64,000 nucleotides of DNA from Mariniphaga sp964624645 (GTDB lineage Bacteria; Bacteroidota; Bacteroidia; Bacteroidales; Prolixibacteraceae). Location: contig CAZVAD010000001.1 in NCBI GenBank assembly GCA_964624645.1, forward strand, positions 40,104 to 104,103, read 5' to 3'. A program made the translations under genes and the position numbers. A model generated the notes under the pieces. The model ran no database searches, was not told the origin of the DNA, and saw nothing but the letters and a program-made list of their open reading frames with translations. Positions 1 through 9,500 of this stretch are shown here, piece after piece. Numbering within the stretch: the stretch's first letter is position 1; each line of letters begins with the position of its first letter.

Positions 1-2121
1 TATTCTGAGTGCACTTTCATCTAAGAAAAATAATTTCTCATTTTTCAGAAAACGTGAATTCCACGCTACGATGATTTCGTTTCCGGGTTTCAGAATCCAG
101 TGGAACCGGGATTGCCATCCTGCAATTTTGCTGGCATTGTCATATTGCAGAAAGTTGTAGAGTGTGATATCCGGGCTGAATAGAATGTTTGCATTGAGCT
201 GGTAGATATTTGCCGTGAAGTTTCCCCCTGGAAGTTCTGCCCGGTTTTGAATGAATGCTCCGCCAATGAAAAAGGGCACTGCCACTTTCCAGTTTGCTTT
301 CAGCTTAATATCCCGGCGACTGCCGTCATAAAACTCCCCGAATCCGTAGGCCGCTTCGCCCCAGAGGTTTCGCGCGCCTTTGGTTGTCAAATCAAACTGG
401 TGACGCCACCAGGTATATGCGTTTGCCTTTATTTGAATATTTTCAAAAATATTGAAATTTTCATACAGCTGTTCAAATTGATTGATCAGTGAATAGCTTA
501 TCGCTTCTCCTGAGAAAAATCGGAGCCCGAGAGGTTTAATTTTCAGTTCTGCCGTTTCAGGCTCTCCTGTTTCAAGGTTTTTTATGTTGTTAAAGGAACC
601 GCCGGTCATCACCTGCATAATTCCCCATTTTCCGGGGCGGGGGGCAAGCTCAAATTCTCCATAGTTCTCCTTGATGTTGGTGCGTGGAACAAACCCCATC
701 CCTGCAACAAAGTTTTTCCCGATTTCATGGTATCCGAGTCTTGCTTTCACAAGGTCGTTGGGGTAGGAGAACTGGCCTCCCCAGGCGCTGTCGTCTTCTT
801 TCATTCCGCCAGTATTCGATTTCAGTCCGAAAAAATGGAGTGAAGCATTTTTGTTTTGTTGAAATGTTGAGGTGGACAGTTTCAGGTCGGCGCCAATTAC
901 CAAATTGGAAGAGTCGGAAAGGGTATTCCCGTAGGTTCCGATAATTCCTGCGGACGACTGTTTTCCAATATTATGGGAAACACGCATCACCGAAAAATTG
1001 TGATTTTTCGTCTGACGATCATCGTTGATGTGCAGCAGTCCGATGTTCCAGTTTTTGTGCTGCCCGGTCAATTTTCCGCCAAAATTGATGGGAATGGGTA
1101 ACCCGTTTTCATCAAGTCCCATTCTTCGGGAAAAAAACGGAATGATTCGTTTTGCCACAGGACTTTCATCATCGCCTTCAATGCCAAACTGGAAATAACC
1201 GGCGCCATTCAGGAAAAAGTTTCGCTTTTCAGGAAAATGAAGGCTGAAGCGGGTAAGGTTGATCTGGCGGTCATCCACTTCGGTTTCTGCAAAATCGGTA
1301 TTTATAGTTAGCGACGAGCGCAGATTTGGCGTTATCTGATAAAACAGATCGACACCACCGGTGAGTTTTGGCTCGCTTTTTTCCCCTTTTCCGGAATTGA
1401 GGCCTGCAACAACATATGGGGATATATCCAGGCCGATACCCTGGGTCATGCCTTCCATTCCATCCAGAATTGCTGCATCGGAAACCTGAAACCGGTGGGT
1501 GTTCAGGTTGGCAACAGGCCAGTAGGAGGACTCAATATTGCTCACAATGTGGCGGATGAACTTGATTCCCCATTTTGTATTCGATTTGTCGAACCCTAAT
1601 GATTTGAACGGAATGGCAATTTCTGCTTCCCACCCCCAGTCTCTGATGCCCGCTTTTCCTGTCCAAAGGCCATCCCATTCCTTATTGAATGCAGCGCCGT
1701 TTTCGCTGATCAGCGCATCGCCGATTGAGCCGCGCGGCCCAATCTGAAACCAGTATCCGTTGCGTTTGTCATTGTAGGTGTCCAGAATAATCTGAATCCG
1801 GTCGTCGTTGCCTAAGCTCACATCCCGCGCCATCTCCTTGGCGGTGATTTTTCCCGGTTCATCCCAGCATTTCACGGCAAAATAGATATTGTGCTCATCG
1901 TAGCAAACCAAAAACTCCGTTTTTTGGGAAACCGGAGCTCCCGGATTCGGTTCGCGCTGATAAAAATCGCTTACGACAAATGCTTCATTCCAGACCTCTT
2001 CCGAAACATTCCCGTCAATATGCGGAGGCGAACTGACTTTTATAGCCTGTATTGCCGGCTGCGCAGATGCCACGGCAGCAACAGACAAAAAGATGAAAAA
2101 CAAGTAAAGCTTTGCATTCAA
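1..2121 (-). CDS. DUF5916 family exported protein with CBM9-like N-terminus (3' end outside window)
   Basis: The minus-strand frame is open from the window edge to 2121 (707 codons, C-terminus missing). The N-terminus is a signal peptide ending VAAVASAQ. It is followed by a CBM9-like region (HIDGNVSEEVWNEA, then YDEHNIYFAVKCWDEPG) and a long beta-strand-rich part with the FPEKRNFFLNG motif of DUF5916 proteins. The same architecture occurs at 13355-15967, so the two are paralogues. The family is thought to sit at the outer membrane as a beta-barrel; its substrate is unknown. No ATG precedes the signal peptide in this frame. The best start is TTG at 2121 (reading NAKLYLFF); an out-of-frame ATG lies 4 bases downstream, so a sequencing frameshift is also possible. 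Identity is quite sure, start uncertain. Confidence 0.85.
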   Translation of the reverse strand, partial: MNAKLYLFFIFLSVAAVASAQPAIQAIKVSSPPHIDGNVSEEVWNEAFVVSDFYQREPNPGAPVSQKTEFLVCYDEHNIYFAVKCWDEPGKITAKEMARDVSLGNDDRIQIILDTYNDKRNGYWFQIGPRGSIGDALISENGAAFNKEWDGLWTGKAGIRDWGWEAEIAIPFKSLGFDKSNTKWGIKFIRHIVSNIESSYWPVANLNTHRFQVSDAAILDGMEGMTQGIGLDISPYVVAGLNSGKGEKSEPKLTGGVDLFYQITPNLRSSLTINTDFAETEVDDRQINLTRFSLHFPEKRNFFLNGAGYFQFGIEGDDESPVAKRIIPFFSRRMGLDENGLPIPINFGGKLTGQHKNWNIGLLHINDDRQTKNHNFSVMRVSHNIGKQSSAGIIGTYGNTLSDSSNLVIGADLKLSTSTFQQNKNASLHFFGLKSNTGGMKEDDSAWGGQFSYPNDLVKARLGYHEIGKNFVAGMGFVPRTNIKENYGEFELAPRPGKWGIMQVMTGGSFNNIKNLETGEPETAELKIKPLGLRFFSGEAISYSLINQFEQLYENFNIFENIQIKANAYTWWRHQFDLTTKGARNLWGEAAYGFGEFYDGSRRDIKLKANWKVAVPFFIGGAFIQNRAELPGGNFTANIYQLNANILFSPDITLYNFLQYDNASKIAGWQSRFHWILKPGNEIIVAWNSRFLKNEKLFFLDESALRI

Positions 2122-2311
2122 GCCATAAGAAATTAAAGTGCAGGCCAAAAGTAAGGAAAAATTTTTCAGTTGCTAACAAACAGATGATTCAGAAAAGAAT
2201 AAAAACTTCCGTGAATCCCTGTTTGGAAATTGCTTGCCCGGGTGCTTTTAACGTTTTGGAATAAAGTGTATTTTAATTTTCTGTTTGATGCCTTGAAGTT
2301 GGTTTCTTTTT

Positions 2312-2319
2312 TATTTTTG
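2312..2319 (+). promoter_or_regulatory. Bacteroidota -7 promoter box TATTTTTG
   Basis: Perfect TAnnTTTG, with a TTG 19 bases upstream (2293) as a possible -33 element. It predicts transcription starting about 10 bases before the cupin ATG at 2335 and argues against the in-frame start at 2230. Confidence 0.5.
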
Positions 2320-2334
2320 CAAAAAATCAAAACA

Positions 2335-2601
2335 ATGAGAATAGAGATTGAACAACCCGACCATGACGAGTTGGAGGAAGCCGGTGTTTTCGACTGGCCC
2401 GTATGGGAGCATGATGAAGATAAATTTGACTGGTATTTCGATAAAACAGAACATTGTTATATTATTGAAGGAGTGGCAGACATTGTTTCCGAATTTGATA
2501 CGATAACAGTGAAGCCCGGCGATTATCTGATTTTTCCGGCAGGACTTGAATGCGTATGGGATATCCGGTCAAAAATCCGGAAGCATTACAGTTTTGAGTA
2601 A
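2335..2601 (+). CDS. small cupin-domain protein
   Basis: An 88-residue single-domain cupin (Cupin_3/DUF861-like). Visible features are the acidic opening IEIEQPDHDELEEAGVFDWP, the first cupin strand pair around HCYIIEGVADIV (about residues 42-53) and the second motif VKPGDYLIFPAGLECVWDI (about 61-79). Relatives bind a metal in a small beta-barrel and are often of unknown substrate. Only one histidine is clear in the first motif, so catalytic activity is doubtful. The ATG at 2335 is preferred over the frame's upstream start at 2230, because a -7 box lies between them and the cupin fold begins only after 2335. It is monocistronic, with the sucA promoter downstream. Confidence 0.8.
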   Translation: MRIEIEQPDHDELEEAGVFDWPVWEHDEDKFDWYFDKTEHCYIIEGVADIVSEFDTITVKPGDYLIFPAGLECVWDIRSKIRKHYSFE

Positions 2602-2802
2602 TGCACTAAATCTTTGGGATAAATTGCCCTGTTTGCCGGGGAGCTGCCGAAACTTTCGCAATGCTCCGGTTTTGTCCGTTTTACACCAGAAACCATCCGG
2701 AATCTTTTTTCAAAAGAATGTTTTTTCCTCCCGTTTTTTCGGATAACTATTGGCCATAAAAAGAATAAATCTGCTTTTTGTTGGAACCTTCCGGTTAAAG
2801 GC

Positions 2803-2810
2803 TAAATTTG
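2803..2810 (+). promoter_or_regulatory. promoter of sucAB, -7 box TAAATTTG
   Basis: Perfect TAnnTTTG, with TTTTTGTTG at 2775-2783 at -33 spacing. The predicted start is near 2816, giving a leader of about 80 bases before sucA. Confidence 0.55.
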
Positions 2811-2894
2811 TAGCTGCAATGCAGGATTTCAGGAACATTTGAAATGCTGTGTTGTTTTTAATTTAATCACAATTAGGATAAATTTATTTAAGCA

Positions 2895-5627
2895 ATGGAT
2901 AAATTCTCATCGGTTGGAAATCAGGAACAGGAAGCAATTGATGACCTGTATAAATTATATCTTGAAGACCCGGCAGCGCTTGATAAAAGCTGGCAGCATT
3001 TTTTTGCCGGGTTTGAACTGGCGCGCACCGGATATTCTGCTCAGGAAACTTCAGTGGTTGACCAGAATATGCAGAAAGAATTTGCTATTTTCGAGTTGAT
3101 TCACAGTTACCGTCAGCGCGGGCATTTATTTACGAAAACCAATCCCGTGAGGGCGAGGCGCCAATATTCCCCGACGCTGGATATTGAAAATTTCGGATTG
3201 TCAAAGGATGATCTGGAAACTACATTTCAGGCCGGAAAAGATATTGGCATTGGTCCTGCCAAGCTGAAGGATATTGTAGAGCACCTGGAAGCAACCTATT
3301 GCCATTCAATTGGTGTTGAATACCTTTATGTGAGGGAGCCGGAAATGGTGCAGTGGCTGAAGGAAAAGATGGAAAGCAGTCGCAATACGGGAAAGTTTTC
3401 GGATGAAAAGAGACGGGATATTTTTTATCATCTGAAAATAGCTGCCGGATTTGAGCACTTTATTCATAAAAAGTTTGTCGGGCAAAAACGCTTTTCCCTT
3501 GAGGGCGCCGAGAGCTTGATTCCTGCCCTTGATGCAATCATTGAACGGGGCGCGGAATTAGGTATTGAAGAGTTTATCATTGGTATGGCTCACCGGGGAA
3601 GGCTGAATGTTCTGGCCAATATCCTTGAAAAACCGTATGAAAATATTTTCAAGGAATTTTATGGCAAAGAGTACGAGGAAGATATCTGGTTAGGTGATGT
3701 CAAATACCATTTGGGCTATGAGAACGAAGTTCAGACTGATTACGGGAAAAATGTAAAACTGAAGCTTTTGCCCAATCCTTCGCACCTTGAAGCTGTCGCT
3801 CCCATTGTTCAGGGGATGACCCGTTCGCGAATCAACTCGGTTTACGAAAGCAATTACAGCAAGGCTGCCGGAATCATTATACACGGTGATGCGGCAATTG
3901 CAGGGCAGGGAGTGGTTTATGAAACCATTCAGATGTCGCAGCTCAACGGATACAGAACCGGAGGCACCATCCACCTTGTGGTGAACAATCAGGTGGGGTT
4001 CACAACATCTTATCTGGATGCCCGCTCAAGTACCTACAGCACCGGAGTGGCAAAAGTAACCCGCTCACCCGTTTTTCATGTGAACGGCGACGATGTTGAA
4101 GCGATGGTTTACACCATTGAACTGGCTATGGAGTTCCGCCAGAAATTCCATACCGATGTGTTTATTGATATTCTCTGCTACCGCAAATACGGGCACAACG
4201 AAGGAGACGAGCCTCGTTTCACTCAGCCCATGCTTTATAAAATTATTGAAAAACACCCGAATCCGCGTGATATTTATGCAGATAAACTGGAAAAACTCGG
4301 AATCATGTCTCTTGAAGAATCCAAAAAGAGAGTGAGTGATTTTGATCAGTTTCTGGAAGAAAAATATACAGAATCCGAGAAAATAGACCGGTTGAGAATC
4401 CGGAAGTTTCTGATTGATGAATATGCGAAATATGAGATGCCGAGCAAATCCATGTTTCATCAATCTGTGGAGACAGGGGTTCCGGCAAAAACAATTTTTA
4501 AAATTGCCGATTCTATAAACAGTTTGCCCGAAGACCGTACTTTTTTCAAAAAAGTAAACCGCATTTTGTCCGACCGGCGCATTATGATGCTGGATAATCG
4601 CCTCGATTGGGCAATGGCTGAGTTGCTGGCATACGGCACATTGGTTGCAGAAGGCCACCCCGTGCGTCTGAGCGGACAGGACAGCGAACGCGGCACGTTT
4701 GCCCATCGCCATGCTTCGTTTGTGGTGGAAGGCTGTGATGAAAAATATTTTCCACTCAAACATATTTCAAAAGATCAGGCCACTTTTCATGTCTATAATT
4801 CACCGCTTTCTGAATATGCCGTTTTGGGATTTGAGTACGGCTACGCCCTGGGAAAACCCAACGGACTGACCATTTGGGAAGCGCAGTTTGGCGATTTTGT
4901 GAACATGGCGCAGGCAATTGTGGATCAATACATCTCTTCCGCTTTTGAAAAATGGGGATTGATGAACAATCTGGTGCTTTTGCTGCCTCACGGATACGAA
5001 GGGCAGGGACCCGAACACTCCAGCGGGCGCATTGAGCGGATTCTTGAACTGTCGGCCAACAACAACATGCAGGTAGTGATGCCGACTACGCCGGCGAATA
5101 TGTTTCATCTGCTGCGCAGACAGGTGAAAATGAAAATGCGGCTGCCGCTTGTCGTTTTCACTCCCAAAAGTCTGCTGCGCCATCCTATGGTGGTTTCAAC
5201 GGTTGAACACCTCGCAAAAGGTCGCTTCATGGAAATTATTGATGATCCGGATGCAGTTCCCGAACTGGTTGACAGGCTGGTGCTTACTTCCGGCAGGCTC
5301 TATTATGATTTGCTCAAGTATAAGATGGAGAACGGGCTGACCAATATAGCCATTGTGCGTCTGGAGCAGATTTTTCCGCTTCCCGTGAAACAGATTCAGG
5401 AGATTTTGAAAAAGTACAATACCACAGATCTGATTTGGGCTCAGGATGAACCGGAAAATATGGGTGTCTGGCCTTTTTTCAACAGAAAGCTGGGAGCCTT
5501 GAATTTTAAAGTGGTTTCCCGTCCGGAAAGCGCCAGTCCGGCAGTTGGACTGATGGGAAAACATGTCAAAGAACTGGAAAAGATTTTGTCGGAAATATTT
5601 CAAAAAGAAGAAGTTGTTGTCTCTTAA
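2895..5627 (+). CDS. sucA: 2-oxoglutarate dehydrogenase E1 component
   Basis: Thiamine-diphosphate-dependent E1 of the 2-oxoglutarate dehydrogenase complex (TCA cycle, cytoplasm): it decarboxylates 2-oxoglutarate and passes the succinyl group to E2 lipoate. It has 910 residues, normal for the family. Seen in order: the N-terminal subunit-binding helix (LYKLYLEDPAALDKSWQHFF, about 18-37), the GMAHRGRLNVLAN motif (about 230), the cofactor segment GDAAIAGQGVVYE...VVNNQVGFTT (about 331-375) and the transketolase pyrimidine domain with SGQDSERGTFAHRHA (about 592). The ATG at 2895 directly precedes the conserved helix. sucB follows after 12 bases, so they form one operon. A long antisense frame inside it is a shadow. 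Confidence 0.98.
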   Translation: MDKFSSVGNQEQEAIDDLYKLYLEDPAALDKSWQHFFAGFELARTGYSAQETSVVDQNMQKEFAIFELIHSYRQRGHLFTKTNPVRARRQYSPTLDIENFGLSKDDLETTFQAGKDIGIGPAKLKDIVEHLEATYCHSIGVEYLYVREPEMVQWLKEKMESSRNTGKFSDEKRRDIFYHLKIAAGFEHFIHKKFVGQKRFSLEGAESLIPALDAIIERGAELGIEEFIIGMAHRGRLNVLANILEKPYENIFKEFYGKEYEEDIWLGDVKYHLGYENEVQTDYGKNVKLKLLPNPSHLEAVAPIVQGMTRSRINSVYESNYSKAAGIIIHGDAAIAGQGVVYETIQMSQLNGYRTGGTIHLVVNNQVGFTTSYLDARSSTYSTGVAKVTRSPVFHVNGDDVEAMVYTIELAMEFRQKFHTDVFIDILCYRKYGHNEGDEPRFTQPMLYKIIEKHPNPRDIYADKLEKLGIMSLEESKKRVSDFDQFLEEKYTESEKIDRLRIRKFLIDEYAKYEMPSKSMFHQSVETGVPAKTIFKIADSINSLPEDRTFFKKVNRILSDRRIMMLDNRLDWAMAELLAYGTLVAEGHPVRLSGQDSERGTFAHRHASFVVEGCDEKYFPLKHISKDQATFHVYNSPLSEYAVLGFEYGYALGKPNGLTIWEAQFGDFVNMAQAIVDQYISSAFEKWGLMNNLVLLLPHGYEGQGPEHSSGRIERILELSANNNMQVVMPTTPANMFHLLRRQVKMKMRLPLVVFTPKSLLRHPMVVSTVEHLAKGRFMEIIDDPDAVPELVDRLVLTSGRLYYDLLKYKMENGLTNIAIVRLEQIFPLPVKQIQEILKKYNTTDLIWAQDEPENMGVWPFFNRKLGALNFKVVSRPESASPAVGLMGKHVKELEKILSEIFQKEEVVVS

Positions 5628-5639
5628 TAAAAACCGGAA

Positions 5640-6938
5640 ATGATAGTAGAAATTAAAGTTCCCAGTCCGGGAGAATCTATTGTTGAAGTGGAAATTGGTG
5701 CATGGCTTGTAGAAAATGGCGCATGGGTTGCTAAAGATCAGGAAATTGCCGAAGTGGAATCGGATAAAGCCACCCTGACAATCATTGCGTCTCATGCCGG
5801 AAAAATTGAATTTCTTGCAGCCGAAGGCGAAGCGGTAAGTGTGGGCGCAGTTGCCTGTACCATTGATACCAGCGTAAAACCGCCGGAAGGCGTGGAAGAA
5901 AGCAAGCCTGAAGAAATTGCTGCACTTCCGGTTCAGGAGGAAACTCCTGTGGTTCAGGAAGAGGTGACAGAGAGCCGGCCTGAAATTGCCGGGGAAGAAA
6001 AACTGCCCGAAGAACAAAGTTCTCCGGGAACAGAGCAGGTGCGGGTGACGCCGTTGGCCAAAGAGCTGATGAAGGAACATGAAATTTCTGTGGAAGAGGT
6101 GCTTCAGGGACTGAAACGACTTGGCAAGAAAGAGGTCGAGGCGGTAATCAGCGCTAAAAATGCCCTGCCTGAGATTCCGGCAGTTGGCGCTCAGCCTGCA
6201 CAGGCTACCCGCGAAGTGGATAAAATCCGACTGACTGCACTGCGGCGCAAATTGAGCCAGCGCCTTGTGGCTGTGAAAAATGAAACCGCCATGCTCACCA
6301 CTTTCAATGAAGTGGATATGAGCCGTGTTATAGAACTGAGAAAAAAATACCAGCAGCAATTTGTGGAGAAATATGGCTACAAATTAGGATTCATGTCATT
6401 TTTTGCCAAAGCGGCAACGGTGGCCATGGATTTTCATCCGATGGTGAATGCACAGTTTGACACCGAGGAAATTATTTCGCCCCGTTTTGTTGATATAGGC
6501 ATTGCGGTTTCCACCCCCAGAGGTTTGATGGTTCCTGTTATACGGAATACCGAGGTGAAAACGATTGCTCAGATAGAGCTGGAGATAAAGGAACTTGCCG
6601 AAAAAGCACGTAACAAAAAAATCACTGTTGATGAACTGACCGGCGGAACTTTCACCATTACCAACGGAGGCGTATTTGGTTCCCTGCTTTCTACACCGCT
6701 TATCAATCCGCCCCAGTCGGCAATTCTTGGATTGCACAATATCGTGGAGCGGCCTGTGGCAATGAACGGACAGGTGGTCATCCGCCCGATGATGTATATC
6801 GCCTTATCTTACGATCACCGCGTCATTGACGGAAAGGATTCGGTGAGTTTTCTCCTGAAGATTAAGGAATTCATTGAAAATCCCGAACGACTGCTGACCG
6901 GTGGAAAAGAAGCCGGAAAAGTACTGCTTGGCATTTAA
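5640..6938 (+). CDS. sucB: dihydrolipoamide succinyltransferase (2-oxoglutarate dehydrogenase E2)
   Basis: E2 core of the 2-oxoglutarate dehydrogenase complex, transferring succinyl from lipoate to CoA. It has 432 residues: a lipoyl domain at the N-terminus with the modified lysine in EVESDKATL (K43), then a Glu/Pro-rich linker (about 80-130) and an E3/E1-binding domain starting VRVTPLAKELMKEH. The catalytic acyltransferase domain carries SYDHRVIDG, with His393 and Asp397 as expected catalytic residues. It is translated with sucA. No E3 (lpd) lies next to it, so the shared dihydrolipoamide dehydrogenase must be elsewhere. Its TAA stop interlocks with the stop of the convergent gene at 6935. 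Confidence 0.97.
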   Translation: MIVEIKVPSPGESIVEVEIGAWLVENGAWVAKDQEIAEVESDKATLTIIASHAGKIEFLAAEGEAVSVGAVACTIDTSVKPPEGVEESKPEEIAALPVQEETPVVQEEVTESRPEIAGEEKLPEEQSSPGTEQVRVTPLAKELMKEHEISVEEVLQGLKRLGKKEVEAVISAKNALPEIPAVGAQPAQATREVDKIRLTALRRKLSQRLVAVKNETAMLTTFNEVDMSRVIELRKKYQQQFVEKYGYKLGFMSFFAKAATVAMDFHPMVNAQFDTEEIISPRFVDIGIAVSTPRGLMVPVIRNTEVKTIAQIELEIKELAEKARNKKITVDELTGGTFTITNGGVFGSLLSTPLINPPQSAILGLHNIVERPVAMNGQVVIRPMMYIALSYDHRVIDGKDSVSFLLKIKEFIENPERLLTGGKEAGKVLLGI

Positions 6939-7327
6939 TGTCTTGTGGTGAAGTTCTTTCGGTTTAACCAATATCCAACAATAAATATTGTGGTAAAAAT
7001 CGTATTGGTGTGCGACAATGCCTGCCAGTCATTCCAGATGACCGGAATGAAAAGGATTGACAATTGTGCAATGACATAGAGCATTAATCCATCCCGGTGC
7101 AGTTTCCACATTCTGATGGCACCGGTGAGTGAGAGCGCATAAAGCGCCATCAAAAGAGTGAAATATGCCGGTGAAAGCGCTTCGGTTGTGTGCCATGATG
7201 AATACTCGACAATAAGCTCAGTTGTTTTTTCAAAAAAGAGAGATGCCAGGAAATAGCCAAAAAATCCAATGCTGCTGCCCATAAATGTGAGCAGGCATAA
7301 AGCGCTTAAAAAAGGGGGACGTCGCAT
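6935..7327 (-). CDS. small four-helix membrane protein, unknown function
   Basis: About 130 residues with four hydrophobic segments (FLSALCLLTFMGSSIGFFGYFLASLFF; YFTLLMALYALSLTGAI; LMLYVIAQLSILFIPVIW; IFTTIFIVGYWL) and short charged loops. I do not recognise a named family; similar small membrane proteins are common in Bacteroidota. The start may be ATG at 7327 or TTG at 7339 (four more residues); ATG is preferred. It converges on sucB and the two stop codons share TTAA, leaving no room for a terminator between them. Confidence 0.7.
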   Translation of the reverse strand: MRRPPFLSALCLLTFMGSSIGFFGYFLASLFFEKTTELIVEYSSWHTTEALSPAYFTLLMALYALSLTGAIRMWKLHRDGLMLYVIAQLSILFIPVIWNDWQALSHTNTIFTTIFIVGYWLNRKNFTTRH

Positions 7328-7421
7328 TACTTTTTTCAATCGTTTAAATCTTTTAAAATTAACTGTTCAAAAATAGTGAGTTTTCCCGGATATAATTTCC
7401 CATGACTTTTTTAAAATATTA

Positions 7422-7429
7422 TACCTTTG
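7422..7429 (+). promoter_or_regulatory. promoter of glyA, -7 box TACCTTTG
   Basis: Perfect TAnnTTTG. The in-frame TTG at 7427 lies inside this box and so cannot be the glyA start; the ATG at 7457 is about 22 bases after the predicted transcription start. Confidence 0.55.
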
Positions 7430-7456
7430 GCGATTGTTTTCAAAATTTACGCAAAA

Positions 7457-8737
7457 ATGGAAAGAGATTCACTGATTTTTGAGATTATCAAAAAGGAACA
7501 TGAGCGGCAATTGAACGGGATTGAGTTGATTGCTTCAGAAAATTTCGTGAGCAATCAGGTTATGGAAGCGATGGGTTCCGTATTGACCAACAAATATGCC
7601 GAGGGTTATCCCGGGCGCAGGTATTACGGAGGTTGCCAGTTTGTGGATCAGTCTGAGCAACTGGCCATTGACCGCCTGAATAAATTATTTGGCGCTGAGT
7701 GGTCGAATGTACAGCCTCATTCGGGAGCACAGGCCAATGCGGCAGTTTTAAGTGTTATTCTGAATCCGGGAGATACATTCATGGGCTTTGATCTTTCCCA
7801 TGGCGGACATCTTTCGCACGGTTCGCCGGTGAATAGTTCGGGAATACTCTATAACCCGGTAGGGTATCGCGTGAATGAAGAAACAGGACAGGTGGATTAT
7901 GATGAAATGGAATCCCTGGCCACCGGGCACAGGCCAAAGCTGATTATTGCCGGCGCTTCTGCCTATAGCCGCGAATGGGATTACCGGAGAATGCGCGAAA
8001 TAGCTGACCGGGTTGGCGCGCTACTTATGGTCGATATGGCTCACCCGGCTGGGTTGATTGCTGCTGGGTTACTGGATAATCCGCTGAAATATGCTCATGT
8101 TGTGACCTCTACAACGCACAAAACCCTCCGTGGGCCACGGGGTGGAATCATTTTAATGGGTAAGGATTTTGAAAATCCCTGGGGCGTTAAAACTCCCAAA
8201 GGTGTAGTTCGCTCGATGTCCTCGCTTTTTGATTCTTCAGTTTTTCCGGGGCATCAGGGCGGGCCGCTGGAACATGTCATTGCAGCCAAAGCCGTTGCAT
8301 TCCATGAAGCGCTTGCTCCCGAATTCACCGAATATCAGACACAGGTTCTGAAAAACTCACGCGCCATGGCAAAGGCATTTATTGACCTGGGGTACAAAGT
8401 GATTTCCGGCGGTACGGATAACCATTCCATGCTCATTGATCTGCGTACGAAATTTCCGGATATCACCGGAAGACAGGTGGAGAATGCTCTGGTGCAGGCA
8501 GAAATTACCGTGAATAAAAATATGGTTCCGTTTGACAGCCGTTCGCCGTTCCAGACTTCAGGCCTGCGCCTCGGAACGCCGGCCATCACAACCCGCGGGG
8601 TAAAGGAAAATCTGATGCCGGTGATTGTGGAGATGATAGACCATGTGATTTCAAATATTGACAACGATAAAATCATTCGGGCAACAGGTGAAAAGGTGCA
8701 TCAGCTGATGAAAGACTTTCCACTTTTTGCCTACTGA
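7457..8737 (+). CDS. glyA: serine hydroxymethyltransferase
   Basis: PLP enzyme interconverting serine and glycine with tetrahydrofolate (one-carbon supply, cytoplasm). About 426 residues from the chosen ATG. Conserved blocks are GIELIASENFVS, NKYAEGYPGRRYYGGC, VQPHSGAQANAAV and the Schiff-base lysine in STTHKTLRGPRGG (K222). Near the C-terminus are QTSGLRLGTPAITTRG and the usual helical tail. The start at 7457 matches the family's MxRDxLIF opening. It is monocistronic and converges on the HAD gene with 30 bases between stops and no clear hairpin. Confidence 0.98.
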   Translation: MERDSLIFEIIKKEHERQLNGIELIASENFVSNQVMEAMGSVLTNKYAEGYPGRRYYGGCQFVDQSEQLAIDRLNKLFGAEWSNVQPHSGAQANAAVLSVILNPGDTFMGFDLSHGGHLSHGSPVNSSGILYNPVGYRVNEETGQVDYDEMESLATGHRPKLIIAGASAYSREWDYRRMREIADRVGALLMVDMAHPAGLIAAGLLDNPLKYAHVVTSTTHKTLRGPRGGIILMGKDFENPWGVKTPKGVVRSMSSLFDSSVFPGHQGGPLEHVIAAKAVAFHEALAPEFTEYQTQVLKNSRAMAKAFIDLGYKVISGGTDNHSMLIDLRTKFPDITGRQVENALVQAEITVNKNMVPFDSRSPFQTSGLRLGTPAITTRGVKENLMPVIVEMIDHVISNIDNDKIIRATGEKVHQLMKDFPLFAY

Positions 8738-8767
8738 TAATTTTCCTGCTCTTGCAGTTGAATTCTC

Positions 8768-9373
8768 TTATTTGTTCAGCCAATTGCCGTAATTGATGTG
8801 TGGCCGGACATCCGTAACAATCATCCCTGCGCTTCTGGCTGCTTCAATTCCCAGGTCGCCATCTTCAAAAACCTGACATAAAGCAGGTTCAACCCCCATA
8901 ATCCGTGCACATTCCAAAAAAGTATCGGGATAGGGTTTGTGGCGGGTAACGTCGTTCGACGTAACCACGGCGTCAAAACAGTTGGTAATGCCTAACTGCC
9001 TCAACTGAATTTCGGTACTCTTCCGGCTTGCCCCGGTACCAACGGCCAGCGGCAGTTTCCCGTAATATTCTTTGACGATGGAGAGGATTTCTTCCACAGG
9101 AACGAGTAATTCAGCAGAATTCCAGAATGAACTTTGCTTTAACTCCACGATTTTTTCCGGCTCAACGGTAAGGTTATATTCATCCACAATCCTGCGGGCA
9201 AACGCTATGGTGGAACGTCCGGTCATTTCAGCCATAATCTGCGGATCAAACTTAAATCCGAACATTTCGCCGATTGCATTCCAGTTGGCCAGATGTAGCG
9301 GCAAGGAATCGGAAAGTGTGCCGTCAAGGTCAAAAATAAGCCCCCGGACATCAGGATGAACTTGTAAACCCAT
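8768..9373 (-). CDS. HAD-superfamily phosphatase/phosphoglucomutase-like hydrolase
   Basis: A 201-residue HAD subfamily IA enzyme resembling YqaB and beta-phosphoglucomutase. Motif I is FDLDGTLSDS (nucleophile Asp15, acid/base Asp17), motif II the Thr/Ser of GTGASRKS, motif III the lysine in RHKPYPDTF, and motif IV FEDGDLGIEAA. The helical cap is short (about 22-80). Likely substrates are small sugar phosphates such as fructose-1-phosphate or 6-phosphogluconate, but the cap does not let me choose. A TAATTTTG box on its strand (9428-9421) is a plausible promoter about 48 bases upstream. Confidence 0.88.
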   Translation of the reverse strand: MGLQVHPDVRGLIFDLDGTLSDSLPLHLANWNAIGEMFGFKFDPQIMAEMTGRSTIAFARRIVDEYNLTVEPEKIVELKQSSFWNSAELLVPVEEILSIVKEYYGKLPLAVGTGASRKSTEIQLRQLGITNCFDAVVTSNDVTRHKPYPDTFLECARIMGVEPALCQVFEDGDLGIEAARSAGMIVTDVRPHINYGNWLNK

Positions 9374-9420
9374 TGTTTTTGCTTTTTCTCAAAAGTACTA
9401 TTTAAGAGGGAATTACTCTC

Positions 9421-9428
9421 CAAAATTA
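9421..9428 (-). promoter_or_regulatory. candidate -7 box TAATTTTG for the HAD gene
   Basis: Perfect TAnnTTTG on the minus strand, 48 bases before the ATG at 9373. No convincing -33 element. Confidence 0.35.
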
Positions 9429-9500
9429 CGAACTCCGAAGAATATTTAAGGCTCTGTTAAACCCTGTAAGGAAACTGCGTTTACTCACGAAATATTCCGG

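Noticed and set aside
2546..2746. 66-codon ORF overlapping the cupin end
   Set aside because: It overlaps the cupin in another frame and shows no domain.
4065..6359. Long antisense ORFs (232 and 387 codons) within sucA-sucB
   Set aside because: They lie opposite strongly conserved enzymes, have repetitive Phe/His-rich composition typical of antisense frames and no family features.
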